Assembly (NCBI GenBank): GCA_945860255.1
Contig: CAMAQI010000025.1
Coordinates: forward strand, 1-21,134
DNA from: Methylacidiphilum caldifontis
GTDB taxonomy: Bacteria > Verrucomicrobiota > Verrucomicrobiia > Methylacidiphilales > CAMAQI01
Length of the DNA: 21,134 nt
Direction of reading: 5' to 3'
Positions 7,331 to 15,137 of this stretch are shown here, piece after piece. Within the stretch, counting starts at the first letter, position 1, and each line of letters begins with the position of its first letter. The notes under the pieces are model-generated. The model made no database searches. It was not told the DNA's origin and saw nothing but the letters and a program-made list of their open reading frames with translations. The translations under genes were made by a program, and so were the position numbers.

Positions 7331-8731
7331 ATGAAAATTGTTAAATGGCTCGGAATTCTCTTCGGAGGGCTCTTCGCACTTCTGCTGATCACTGGCCTCT
7401 CTCTTTATTTTGCAGTCAAACCGTATCTCTCGAGTGATTCTTTTCGAACTCTGCTTGAATCTGAGGTCTCAAAAAAACTCCAAGTCAATGTTAAGTTCGA
7501 ACCCCTTCAGTGGAATGGTCTAACGGTCTTTACAAATTCATTGAAAACCGTTGGAGACTCGAAGGTTGCGATCAAATCCCTCGAGGCGCAACAACTGCGA
7601 ATCGGAATCGCCCTCCGACCGCTCCTTCAAAAAGTTGCGCGTGTCGATCTCATTGAAATGCAAAGCTTAGCGATCGAATTCCAACTCCCTGAGCCCCAAA
7701 CAGAAACTCCACAGGCCTCTGAAGCCCCTTCCTCCCCTCCCCCAGTATGGATTCAATCCATCGCCCCACAAAAAGTAGAAATCGGAGAGATCACCATTCA
7801 ACAGGGAAAACTCCGTTGGCCCTCAGGAGAGAGCGACTTTGGTCAACTCACCCAATTTAAGCTACTCGCCTCTGTCGATGGGGATGATTTTAATCTATTC
7901 GTGAGTGATGGAAAACTAGAGATTCCTCAACTCCCCGTTTTCGCTTTAAAAGCACTCAAGGGTCGCGCCCATCAACAAAATATTTTTATTACGACCGCCG
8001 TCCTTCAATATGAAAATCAGGGCACCCTCAATCTCGATGGCGAACTCGGAATGGGGACCCCCACGACCGCTCATTTAAATATTGAGATCAACGCCCTTCC
8101 GATTACCCCTTTCCTCCAAGGCGACTGGAAAGCAAGACTTCTCGGAAATATCAACGGAAAGATCAAGCTCGACCAAGATGAAAAAACAAATGGAGTTCCT
8201 CAGGTCACTGGATCGGTTGAACTGACTCAAGGAAAAATCGAGGCTCTTCCTCTCTTTAATCAAATTGGGGAAATGTTAAAATTCGTCGATTTGACTCAAG
8301 TCGATCGCTGGAGAAGTGTTGCTTTAGATCGCGCAAAAACAAATCTCCATTGGACTCCTCAAAAAATAACCTTGGATCAAATCGACTTTGAATCCAAAAA
8401 ACTTCTCCTACTTCAAGGAAAGATTGATATCGAGGGAGAAGCAGTCGCAGGAACTCTTCTCATCGGCTCAAATCCGAAGACGATCGAACTTGTGCCTGGA
8501 TTGATCGACAAAATTTTCAATCAACCCACGGGAGAGTATGCTGCGACTTCGGTGATCCTTTCCGGAACAAAATCAGACCCGAAGGAAGATCTCACAGAAC
8601 GACTGGCAATGGCCGCTATTTCTGGGCTTCTGGAAAAACTTCCGAATGGAGTTGGGGATAAGGTTAAAAACATCACTGATGAGCTTCAAAAAAAGGCCCC
8701 TGGGCTTCTGGATCTCTTTAAAAAACAATGA
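7331..8731 (+). CDS. AsmA-like envelope protein
   Basis: A 466-residue protein with one N-terminal membrane helix (LGILFGGLFALLLITGLSLY, residues 7-26). The periplasmic body is mostly beta-strand: repeats such as RVDLIEMQSLAIEFQLP and KITLDQIDFESKKLLLLQGK are typical of AsmA/TamB-type lipid-transfer or outer-membrane-assembly proteins. A Pro/Ser/Glu-rich linker (residues ~120-138) separates an N-terminal lobe from the rest, and the C-terminal third fits the AsmA-like C-terminal region. A purine-rich site (aaggggaa) lies about 9 nt before the ATG. The stop overlaps the ruvB start as ATGA, so the two are probably co-translated, although their functions look unrelated. The family call is by architecture. 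Confidence 0.72.
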   Translation: MKIVKWLGILFGGLFALLLITGLSLYFAVKPYLSSDSFRTLLESEVSKKLQVNVKFEPLQWNGLTVFTNSLKTVGDSKVAIKSLEAQQLRIGIALRPLLQKVARVDLIEMQSLAIEFQLPEPQTETPQASEAPSSPPPVWIQSIAPQKVEIGEITIQQGKLRWPSGESDFGQLTQFKLLASVDGDDFNLFVSDGKLEIPQLPVFALKALKGRAHQQNIFITTAVLQYENQGTLNLDGELGMGTPTTAHLNIEINALPITPFLQGDWKARLLGNINGKIKLDQDEKTNGVPQVTGSVELTQGKIEALPLFNQIGEMLKFVDLTQVDRWRSVALDRAKTNLHWTPQKITLDQIDFESKKLLLLQGKIDIEGEAVAGTLLIGSNPKTIELVPGLIDKIFNQPTGEYAATSVILSGTKSDPKEDLTERLAMAAISGLLEKLPNGVGDKVKNITDELQKKAPGLLDLFKKQ

Positions 8732-9735
8732 AATCGACCGATCGTATTGTTGCTGAAGATCCCGTCGCCGAGATGACCCTTCGTCCTGGAGATCTTCCTG
8801 ATTTTATCGGTCAAAGTAAGATTAAAGAACGGCTCAATGTTCTCATCGAAGCCGCAAAACAACGCTCGGAACCAGTTGAGCATCTCCTCTTTTGTGGCCC
8901 TCCTGGATTAGGAAAAACGACCTTAGCGAATATCGTCGCTAATGAGATGGGTGCGAATCTCAAAACAACCTCTGGACCGGTTATCGAAAAAGCGGGGGAT
9001 CTTGCCGGTCTGCTCACCACGCTAGAGCCGGGGGAGGTTCTGTTTATTGATGAAATCCATCGTCTGAATAAAACCATTGAAGAATACCTTTATCCAGCGA
9101 TGGAAGATTACCGAGTGGATATCATTATCGAGCCTGGTCCCAATGCGCGAAGCGTTCGACTTCCGATTCCTAAGTTTACCCTGATCGGTGCAACGACACG
9201 GGCAGGAATGCTAAGCGCTCCGTTACGCTCACGATTTGGAATGGTGAATCGACTCGACTACTATACCGCTGCAGAACTCCATCAAGTGGTTCAACGCTCC
9301 GCCATGATTCTCAATGTCGATCTCGACCGTGAGGGCTGTGCAGAAGTCGCTCGTCGCTCGCGAGGGACTCCACGCGTTGCGAATAATCTTCTGCGGTGGG
9401 TTCGTGATTTCGGCGCCGTTCGTGCCCAAGGAAAAATCGATCGAGAGGTCGCCGATGCGGCGTTGCAAATGCTTGAAATCGATTCCGATGGACTCGATGA
9501 AATGGATACTCGAATCCTCGAAACCTTAATTCATAAATTTGATGGAGCTCCTGTGGGCCTTAACTCTCTCTCCGTCGCTGTTGGCGAGGAATCAGGAACG
9601 ATTGAGGAGGTTCATGAGCCCTATTTAATTCTTGAAGGATTTATTCATCGCACCCCTCAAGGGAGAGTGGCGACTAAAAAGGCTTACGAAAAACTCGGCG
9701 TGATCATGTCCAAAAAGCAGCAGGATCTGTTTTAA
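8728..9735 (+). CDS. ruvB: RuvB, Holliday junction branch-migration ATPase
   Basis: The AAA+ motor that, with RuvA, drives branch migration of Holliday junctions. The 335-residue length is normal. Walker A is GPPGLGKT (57-64), Walker B LFIDEIH (105-111), and GATTRAGMLSAPLRSRFG (154-171) holds sensor 1 and the arginine-finger region. The C-terminal winged-helix part includes GLNSLSVAVGEESGTIEEVHEP and EGFIHRTPQGRVATKKAY, both signature RuvB segments. The ATG overlaps the preceding stop (ATGA at 8728-8731), and the permease gene begins 3 nt after the stop. ruvA and ruvC are not in the window. Confidence 0.97.
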   Translation: MKSTDRIVAEDPVAEMTLRPGDLPDFIGQSKIKERLNVLIEAAKQRSEPVEHLLFCGPPGLGKTTLANIVANEMGANLKTTSGPVIEKAGDLAGLLTTLEPGEVLFIDEIHRLNKTIEEYLYPAMEDYRVDIIIEPGPNARSVRLPIPKFTLIGATTRAGMLSAPLRSRFGMVNRLDYYTAAELHQVVQRSAMILNVDLDREGCAEVARRSRGTPRVANNLLRWVRDFGAVRAQGKIDREVADAALQMLEIDSDGLDEMDTRILETLIHKFDGAPVGLNSLSVAVGEESGTIEEVHEPYLILEGFIHRTPQGRVATKKAYEKLGVIMSKKQQDLF

Positions 9736-9738
9736 ATC

Positions 9739-11052
9739 ATGAATCTCACGACCGGATTTACTGAAGGCATCCGGGAAATTTTCTCACATAAATTTCGCTC
9801 TTTTCTCACGATGTTTGGAGTCATTCTCGGGGTTGCCTCCCTCCTCTCGATGTTTGGATTAACCGCAGGGGCCATTGCCGGCAGTAAAGAGATTCTCGAA
9901 GGGATCGGCGGACTTGAAAAAGTCGGAATCATTGATTCCCCCATTCCCCCCTCACAGGAGGGACTCCAAGAGCTCAGCACAGGCAGAACCTATCGCGATG
10001 TCATTGCACTGCGACAAAATGCATCCCTTCTTTCCTACATCTCTCCCGAGGTAGGCCTCGGGGATGCGAAAATAACGTATCTCAATAAACAGATGAAACC
10101 AAAGGTTTCAGGAGTAGAGCCTGATCTTTTTACGGTCGATAAACATACCCTTGAATACGGACGTTATCTGACTCCCCTTGATATTGAACTGTCCAAGAGG
10201 GTCTGCGTTCTCGGTCACAATGTCAGTGAAGAACTTTTTGGAAGTTCCTCTGCAAGCCACGTCGGCAAATCGGTTCGCATCAACGGAGAACCTTTTATCG
10301 TTGTTGGAATTCTCTCCGCATATACTCAACAAAAAATCGGAAACAGTCCCAAAACACCTTCCCGAAGTATGAGCAAAAAATCCTCTCGCTGGGATCCTTT
10401 TTGGCCCAAAAACAACTTGGTTGCGATTCCGATTACGACCATGCAACTGATCTTTAAATCGAGTCGTGTTGAAAATGGAGTGGAACAAGGGCCAGATCTC
10501 AAACTCAATGACCTCAATGTCCAAGTGAAAAGTCTCGAACAATTTCCGGAGGCTCTCGATCAAATCCGAAATATCATTCTTCTCACGCATCATGGCATCC
10601 AAGATTTTGGATTAAATACTCGTGAAGATTATTTTCAATCGATCGAAAGCTATAATCAATCGATGAAAATTACGGGAGGAATTATCGCGGGGATCAGCCT
10701 CCTGGTCGGAGGACTTGGGATCGCCAACACGATGCTCGCCAGTATTAGCGAGCGGATCCGGGAGATTGGAATCCGTCGTGCAATCGGAGCCCGTCAAATC
10801 GATATCTTTATTCAAATCCTCATTGAATCGATCGTCCTTGCACTTTTTGGAGGACTCTTGGGGATCGGATTGGGCTACGGACTAGCCAATGGAATTGTTT
10901 TTCTTGCCCCCAATCAAAACAATCCGATTATCGAAGTTCAAGCGATCGTCATCAGTTTTTCCTTTGCGCTTGCCGTCGGTTTCTTTGCAGGTCTCTATCC
11001 GGCTTGGCATGCCTCTCGAATGAGTCCTCTGCAAGCCCTACGCTACGAATAA
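9739..11052 (+). CDS. MacB/FtsX-type ABC transporter permease
   Basis: A 437-residue permease with the MacB layout. The first helix is in FRSFLTMFGVILGVASLLSM, followed by a periplasmic MacB-PCD-like domain of about 260 residues (VSGVEPDLFTV and VRINGEPFIVVGIL are typical). Three C-terminal helices make the FtsX domain, with the hallmark ISERIREIGIRRAIGAR coupling segment and the end GLYPAWHASRMSPLQALRYE. Such permeases export peptides, antibiotics or lipoproteins, or transmit mechanical signals, and need an ATPase partner. None is encoded in this window, so it must be supplied from elsewhere. A basic, Ser-rich insert (SPKTPSRSMSKKSSRWDPFW) sits within the periplasmic domain. It probably shares a transcript with ruvB. 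Confidence 0.9.
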   Translation: MNLTTGFTEGIREIFSHKFRSFLTMFGVILGVASLLSMFGLTAGAIAGSKEILEGIGGLEKVGIIDSPIPPSQEGLQELSTGRTYRDVIALRQNASLLSYISPEVGLGDAKITYLNKQMKPKVSGVEPDLFTVDKHTLEYGRYLTPLDIELSKRVCVLGHNVSEELFGSSSASHVGKSVRINGEPFIVVGILSAYTQQKIGNSPKTPSRSMSKKSSRWDPFWPKNNLVAIPITTMQLIFKSSRVENGVEQGPDLKLNDLNVQVKSLEQFPEALDQIRNIILLTHHGIQDFGLNTREDYFQSIESYNQSMKITGGIIAGISLLVGGLGIANTMLASISERIREIGIRRAIGARQIDIFIQILIESIVLALFGGLLGIGLGYGLANGIVFLAPNQNNPIIEVQAIVISFSFALAVGFFAGLYPAWHASRMSPLQALRYE

Positions 11053-11112
11053 ACCAAATTCTTGCAATAGAATCAAAAAAACAAAAATTTGGAGGCCTTT
11101 GACCGATTTATG

Positions 11113-11550
11113 TTATGATAATGGATTAACCACTTCAATCTCAGAAAACCGTTTAAAATCATGATCTGCGGTATAAATTCGTTTCAAGCCATGTTCTCGC
11201 ATCTGAATCACGGTTCTTGTATCAAAAAATAAATTTCCGCGAATCTCCTCTCTTTGAGATAGTTCAGCTTCCAGTTTTTCCCAATGGACAGTCGTGACTC
11301 CTAAGATATTTATTGAGGGAAAAGCAATGAGCTCTTTTAAATACTGCCATCCTTGTATTGGGGTCAATGGGGTCGAAAAAACTCGATGATGCGTAGAGAC
11401 TCTTAAAAACTCGTAAAGGATCCCCTCTGTTAAATAATAGCAATCGGAGGATAGTGCTACTTTCTCAAAAAACAATCGCGCGGCCGAATATTGCGACGCA
11501 TCTTTGTTAATCGAGTAAAGCAACAGGTTCGTATCAATGATTCCTGACAT
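11113..11550 (-). CDS. vapC: PIN-domain toxin, VapC family
   Basis: A 145-residue PIN-domain ribonuclease, the toxin half of a type II toxin-antitoxin pair. The N-terminal GIIDTNLLLYS supplies the first acid (Asp6), TEGILYEFLRV the second (Glu42 or Glu47), and FFDTRTVIQMREHG (Asp110) with IYTADHDF (Asp129/Asp131) the rest. All metal-binding acids appear intact, so it should be active. It follows the antitoxin with a TAATG stop/start overlap at 11548-11552, the coupling usual for such pairs. The VapC family is clear; the RNA target is not readable from sequence. Confidence 0.87.
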   Translation of the reverse strand: MSGIIDTNLLLYSINKDASQYSAARLFFEKVALSSDCYYLTEGILYEFLRVSTHHRVFSTPLTPIQGWQYLKELIAFPSINILGVTTVHWEKLEAELSQREEIRGNLFFDTRTVIQMREHGLKRIYTADHDFKRFSEIEVVNPLS

Positions 11551-11786
11551 TAGAGATCCATCACATCGTTTAATGCATCACGGTCAGCAATATCAATGCG
11601 TGGAACTCCCATATGAAAAGAAGGGAGTATCGCCCTTTTTTGAGGGGAGAGCTTTATTTCGCGACGCCGTCGTAGACCCTCCATTAAAAAACTGTTTACA
11701 ATCTCAGAGATCGTTTTTTTTTCTAAAAATGAAATTTTCTTAATCTCTTCTATAGCAACATCTTCTAAAATAAGTGTCGTCCTCAT
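11550..11786 (-). CDS. vapB: VapB-like ribbon-helix-helix antitoxin
   Basis: A short antitoxin of about 78 residues. The N-terminus MRTTLILEDVAIEEIKKI is a typical ribbon-helix-helix strand and first helix, followed by KTISEIVNSFLMEGLRRR. The C-terminal tail GVPRIDIADRDALNDVMD is the kind of segment that wraps around the PIN toxin. I chose the ATG at 11786 because the DNA-contacting strand normally begins right after the start; the ATG at 11798 would add MPVC. It overlaps vapC by one base. A perfect palindrome just upstream is the likely autoregulatory operator. Confidence 0.82.
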   Translation of the reverse strand: MRTTLILEDVAIEEIKKISFLEKKTISEIVNSFLMEGLRRRREIKLSPQKRAILPSFHMGVPRIDIADRDALNDVMDL

Positions 11787-11807
11787 ACATACAGGCATAC
11801 AATATTA

Positions 11808-11819
11808 ACATACGTATGT
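11808..11819. promoter_or_regulatory. Palindromic operator candidate for vapBC
   Basis: acatacgtatgt is a perfect 12-bp palindrome about 10 bp upstream of the earliest antitoxin ATG. Further catac half-sites occur nearby (in catacatacaggcatac, 11784-11800), covering the antitoxin start. Ribbon-helix-helix antitoxins with their toxins usually repress their own promoter by binding clustered palindromes or direct repeats of this size. The role is inferred from position and symmetry. Confidence 0.55.
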
Positions 11820-11947
11820 CAAAATAAAAATTGATTCCTCATGCAAGAAATCAGTTAACAGGAACTCCCTTATTTCAGCGTAAACGGAGTGAACCCTCCA
11901 TTTTCTTATTTTCGCAATCTTGTCTTTGCCATAAGTTTCTATTGCAG

Positions 11948-13435
11948 ATGAACAGCTCCACTGAAGATCGAGAGAGGCTCCTCCTTAAAGTGCGCAACCT
12001 CCCGCATCGTCCAGGGGTCTATATCCACAAAGATCTTCTCGGACGGATCATCTACGTCGGAAAGGCACGTGATCTCAAGAAACGGGTCAGCAGTTATTTT
12101 CAATCCTCTCGCCTTTCTCAAGTCGATCGCAAAACTGCTGCCTTAATGGATACAATTCGAGACTTTGATATCCACATCGTCCAATCGGAAGCGGAGGCAG
12201 TGCTTCTCGAAGGAAAATTAATTAAAGAGTATCGCCCTCGTTTTAATGTGAGTTTTAAGGATGATAAGCGTTTTCTTCTTGTTCGTGTTCGTCTCGAAGA
12301 CCCGATCCCAAAGTTTACGCTGACTCGATTTCGCAAAGAGGATGGAGCACGTTATTTCGGTCCCTTCATTCATTCGACCTCCGTTCGTAAGACCTTAAAA
12401 TTGATGAACATTAAGTTTCAACTGCGACAATGTTCCCCTCTCTCTCCCGGAGAAAAAGAGTTTAAACATTGCCTCGACCATCTGATTCAAAACTGCTCTG
12501 CCCCTTGCGTCCAAAAGATTTCTCTCGGAGACTATCACTCCTTGGTCGAGGAGGCTTGTGCCTTTCTCGATGGAAAAGCAAAGGAATCATTTTTGGAGTT
12601 GGAGCAAGAGATGCTCAAGGCGGCTGAAAGCCTCGAATTTGAAAAAGCGGCCTTGCTTCGAGATACTTTGGATAATCTTCGGAAAACGACCGCTCCTGTG
12701 AAACGCTTTATTCGAGAGTTTAAATCGCAGATTGATCCAACCCAAGATGTGATCGATCTTCAAAAAGCGCTGCAACTTCCGAGTCCTCCTCAAATCATGG
12801 AATGTTTCGATATCTCCAATATCTCCGACAATCATAAAGTCGCCTCGATGGTTCAGTTTGAAAATGGGAGACCCTCAAAAAGCAACTATCGTAAATATCG
12901 GATTGTTGGTGTTCGCGGTCAAGATGACTTTGCCAGTATCGCAGAGGCGGTTCGTCGACGTTATCATCGTGTTCTCAAAGAGTCGCTTAAACAGCCGAAC
13001 TTGATCATTGTTGACGGGGGAAAAGGACAACTCTCCGCTGCGATCGAAGAGTTACGTAAGCTCGAACTCCCTCAAATTCCGATCATCGGCCTCGCAAAAG
13101 AAAACGAGGAGATCTATCTTCCCTCCCGTTCCTTTCCGATCCTTCTTCCCAACTCCTCAGGAGCCCTCAAGCTCCTCCAACGAATCCGGGATGAGGCCCA
13201 TCGATTTGCGAATAAGTATAATGAACTCCTCTATCGGCAAAAAATGACCGAAAGTCTACTCGACGACTGCCCTGGGATTAGTGCCCATCGAAAAAAACTC
13301 CTTCTGACGCACTTTGGTTCCGTAGAGCGAATTAAAAAAGCGACCCTCCTTGAACTCTCACAGGTCGAAGGGATTGGAGCGAAGACCGCTGATTCGATCT
13401 TTCAATTTTTCAGCGACGATAAAGATACAAAATAA
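11948..13435 (+). CDS. uvrC: UvrC, excinuclease ABC subunit C (compact form)
   Basis: The nuclease of nucleotide-excision repair, which cuts on both sides of a lesion bound by UvrB. From the ATG at 11948 the protein has 495 residues; the frame is open back to a TTG at 11831, but the family begins near KVRNLPHRPGVYIHKD. Order: GIY-YIG domain (GVYIHKDLLGRIIYVGKARD, 23-42), Cys-containing region (CLDHLIQNCSAPC, 175-187), UVR motif (about 219-246), RNase H-like domain with MECFDIS (Asp288), DDFAS (Asp326/327), VDGGKGQ (Asp356) and RDEAHRFA (His418), and two C-terminal helix-hairpin-helix motifs (CPGISAHRKKLLL, VEGIGAKTADSI). All catalytic residues are present. About 100 residues usually found between the UVR motif and MECFDIS are absent, explaining the short length. 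Confidence 0.94.
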   Translation: MNSSTEDRERLLLKVRNLPHRPGVYIHKDLLGRIIYVGKARDLKKRVSSYFQSSRLSQVDRKTAALMDTIRDFDIHIVQSEAEAVLLEGKLIKEYRPRFNVSFKDDKRFLLVRVRLEDPIPKFTLTRFRKEDGARYFGPFIHSTSVRKTLKLMNIKFQLRQCSPLSPGEKEFKHCLDHLIQNCSAPCVQKISLGDYHSLVEEACAFLDGKAKESFLELEQEMLKAAESLEFEKAALLRDTLDNLRKTTAPVKRFIREFKSQIDPTQDVIDLQKALQLPSPPQIMECFDISNISDNHKVASMVQFENGRPSKSNYRKYRIVGVRGQDDFASIAEAVRRRYHRVLKESLKQPNLIIVDGGKGQLSAAIEELRKLELPQIPIIGLAKENEEIYLPSRSFPILLPNSSGALKLLQRIRDEAHRFANKYNELLYRQKMTESLLDDCPGISAHRKKLLLTHFGSVERIKKATLLELSQVEGIGAKTADSIFQFFSDDKDTK

Positions 13436-13439
13436 AATC

Positions 13440-13564
13440 GAAGTTCAAAGGACTCTCTAAGGAAGGCAGGGAAGCAGGAATTTTAACCGATACATTACTA
13501 CTTCAAAATCAGTTTTTTCCTGCTTTCCTGCCTTCCTTAGAGAGTCCACGGCCTTTGAATCTTC
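13440..13564. repeat. Long inverted repeat between uvrC and the Nudix gene
   Basis: The arms 13450-13480 and 13517-13547 are complementary over 31 positions, with one G/T mismatch, around a 36-nt loop. Pairing resumes outside after a short bulge: ttcaaa (13444-13449) with tttgaa (13554-13559), and gaag (13440-13443) with cttc (13561-13564). The 5' arm is almost all purine, with a repeated ggaag(g)cag unit. It starts 5 nt after the uvrC stop and ends 11 nt before the convergent Nudix stop, so it probably serves both as a terminator. No T-tract follows either arm, and the stem is far longer than an intrinsic terminator needs, which suggests a dispersed palindromic repeat. Confidence 0.75.
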
Positions 13565-13574
13565 TGAGGCGAGC

Positions 13575-14033
13575 CTATCCTTTAATCATAAACAACGGTT
13601 CAAAACTCTTGTCGGCACGCTTCCAAAAATATTTTGCGGATTCCGCGGCAATCGTCGGGATTTTCTCGTGAAACTGGACTCGAGCCACCTCAAGTCTGCG
13701 AAAGGCCTTCGGTTTGGCTACTTTTAAAATGACTCGATACAAAATAATGAGGGTGTTCTTTTTCTCTCGATCAAAAATATCAACAGGAGTCGCTAAAGAG
13801 ACCTCAAAACCGGTTTCCTCACGAACCTCACGTTTTAAAGCGGTCATAAGAGCCTCCCGTTTTTTGACTCGTCCTCCTGGAAGGGTCCAAAACTGATCCC
13901 CTTTGACATGTCGAACCATCAGCACCCGTCCAAAAGGATCTTCGATCCAAGCCTTCACCGAAACCTCTCGAACCATCGGATGAGGGGGCGGGGGGGCTGT
14001 TTTTTTCTTCAGAATTACTTTTTTACGGATCAC
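13575..14033 (-). CDS. Nudix hydrolase
   Basis: A 152-residue Nudix protein that hydrolyses a nucleoside diphosphate linked to another moiety. The Nudix box is complete: Gly54, Glu60, then REVREETGF (68-76), matching GX5EX7REUXEEXGU. It is preceded by VRHVKGDQFWTLPGGR, the usual strand and GG entry, and WIEDPFGRVLMV forms the first strand pair. The N-terminal 20 residues are basic and proline-rich (KKKTAPPPPHP) and not part of the fold; an ATG at residue 20 is an alternative start. The substrate cannot be deduced. The neighbour uvrC is convergent, so no operon link is implied. Confidence 0.88.
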   Translation of the reverse strand: MIRKKVILKKKTAPPPPHPMVREVSVKAWIEDPFGRVLMVRHVKGDQFWTLPGGRVKKREALMTALKREVREETGFEVSLATPVDIFDREKKNTLIILYRVILKVAKPKAFRRLEVARVQFHEKIPTIAAESAKYFWKRADKSFEPLFMIKG

Positions 14034-14264
14034 GTTTCACCAAATTGTCACAAAAAAAATACGAAATCAAATCTAATCATAAATCGGTCAAAGACCGAAA
14101 CCAAGGACCTCTCCTCAATGAAAATAGTCTCTGCCCCATTTCATTTGCATTGAATTCCGATTTATGAATTTTAAAAATACAGTTTCATTAGTTTTTTTTC
14201 GGGATTTTCCGAATATTTTTCGTCGGAACGAAAAATAATGCGAAGAATTCAAACAGTGAGGGAC
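14034..14264. other. 231-nt non-coding gap with two hairpins
   Basis: No credible gene was found. Two perfect hairpins are visible: tcggtc/gaccga (14084-14089 and 14093-14098, 3-nt loop), and tatttttcgt/acgaaaaata (14214-14223 and 14228-14237, cgga loop). The second lies 28 nt beyond the end of the five-gene minus-strand operon and may help terminate or stabilise that message, but lacks a T-tract in that direction. A shorter pair, ttcgg/ccgaa, sits just left of it. The right half is very A/T-rich. The Nudix promoter should also lie in this gap. Confidence 0.4.
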
Positions 14265-15137
14265 TCACGATTGTTTCACCCAGATTTTCAACGCACGATC
14301 AACCGCCTCATAGCCATCAGTCATTTTAATTCCACAGCGGAGAAGTTTTGATCCATCGAGCACGCAGTTTGACCGAGGGGCCTTTGCGGCGATTTTCATG
14401 AATTCAGCCTCATCTTTAAAAAATTGAAAATTCTTATTCGAAACTCCCGCTTTCACAATATGCTCGACGACTCCCTTGGTGGTTACGGGACCAGGGTTTA
14501 CCACATTGTAAATACCAAAGGGAACGCGACGCTCCCACGTCTCCCAACAGGCGGTGACGAACTCATCTAAATGAGAAAGGGAATTTGTAAACTCCACGAT
14601 TTTTTCATAACGCATCAATTTTGTAATGTAATTTCGTGGGCCATCAATCTCATTAAAAGGCATCCGGAGTCGCCACACATAACATTCGGGATAACTTAAA
14701 AGGATCTCTTCTCCTAACGCCTTGGTCCCACTGTAAAAACTGCAATTATTCGTCCGAAAACTAAAATTGGGAATCTCCTCCTCCGTAAATCCACTACCAT
14801 CCGGATGAGCGCCAGTATAAATACAACCGGAGGAGACATGTCCCCATAAAAGTTTTTCCTCAGCACAGACTCGTGCCACAATTCCTGGTAACACCGAGTT
14901 TCCGAGGAGACAGTTTTCCTTATCTAACTCACAACCATCGACATTCGGTTTTCCGGTATAACCGGCACTATTGATTAAAAAATGAGGCTTTGTTTTACGG
15001 ATCAACTCTCGAAGGATCTCCGGTTGGCTGTAATCGCAATCGTGACGAGTGATCGAAGCAAACACAATTCCTCGCTTCGTTAAAAGTTTTTGAAAAGCCT
15101 CCCCGACATATCCCGAGCCTCCTAATAATAAAATCAT
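14265..15137 (-). CDS. SDR of the rhamnose 3,5-epimerase/4-reductase (NRS/ER, RmlD-like) type
   Basis: A 290-residue extended SDR. The NAD(P) site is GGSGYVG (6-12) and the catalytic pair YSGTK (Tyr135, Lys139). It follows, block by block, the plant NRS/ER protein that turns UDP-4-keto-6-deoxyglucose into UDP-rhamnose: AGYTGKPNVDGCE, SSGCIYTG, HPDGSGF, RLRMPF, PRNYITKLMRY and RSNCVLDGSKL all have near-identical counterparts there (compared from memory). Giant viruses carry a relative too. Ordinary bacterial RmlD lacks several of these blocks. The likely role is a nucleotide-deoxysugar epimerase/reductase; the sugar is unproven. Its ATG overlaps the aminotransferase stop by 4 nt, so it is the last gene of a minus-strand operon. 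Confidence 0.82.
   Translation of the reverse strand: MILLLGGSGYVGEAFQKLLTKRGIVFASITRHDCDYSQPEILRELIRKTKPHFLINSAGYTGKPNVDGCELDKENCLLGNSVLPGIVARVCAEEKLLWGHVSSGCIYTGAHPDGSGFTEEEIPNFSFRTNNCSFYSGTKALGEEILLSYPECYVWRLRMPFNEIDGPRNYITKLMRYEKIVEFTNSLSHLDEFVTACWETWERRVPFGIYNVVNPGPVTTKGVVEHIVKAGVSNKNFQFFKDEAEFMKIAAKAPRSNCVLDGSKLLRCGIKMTDGYEAVDRALKIWVKQS

Noticed and set aside
10108..10602. Open frame of 164 codons on the minus strand
   Set aside because: It lies entirely inside the permease gene, which has clear MacB features; the antisense product is basic, low in structure and unlike any family.
11054..11092. ccaaatt/aatttgg inverted repeat after the permease gene
   Set aside because: The 7-bp AT-rich stem with a 25-nt loop is too weak to call a terminator, although its position between convergent genes would suit one.
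11831..11947. N-terminal extension of UvrC from a TTG
   Set aside because: The extra 39 residues have no UvrC-like content, and the ATG at 11948 fits the family start.
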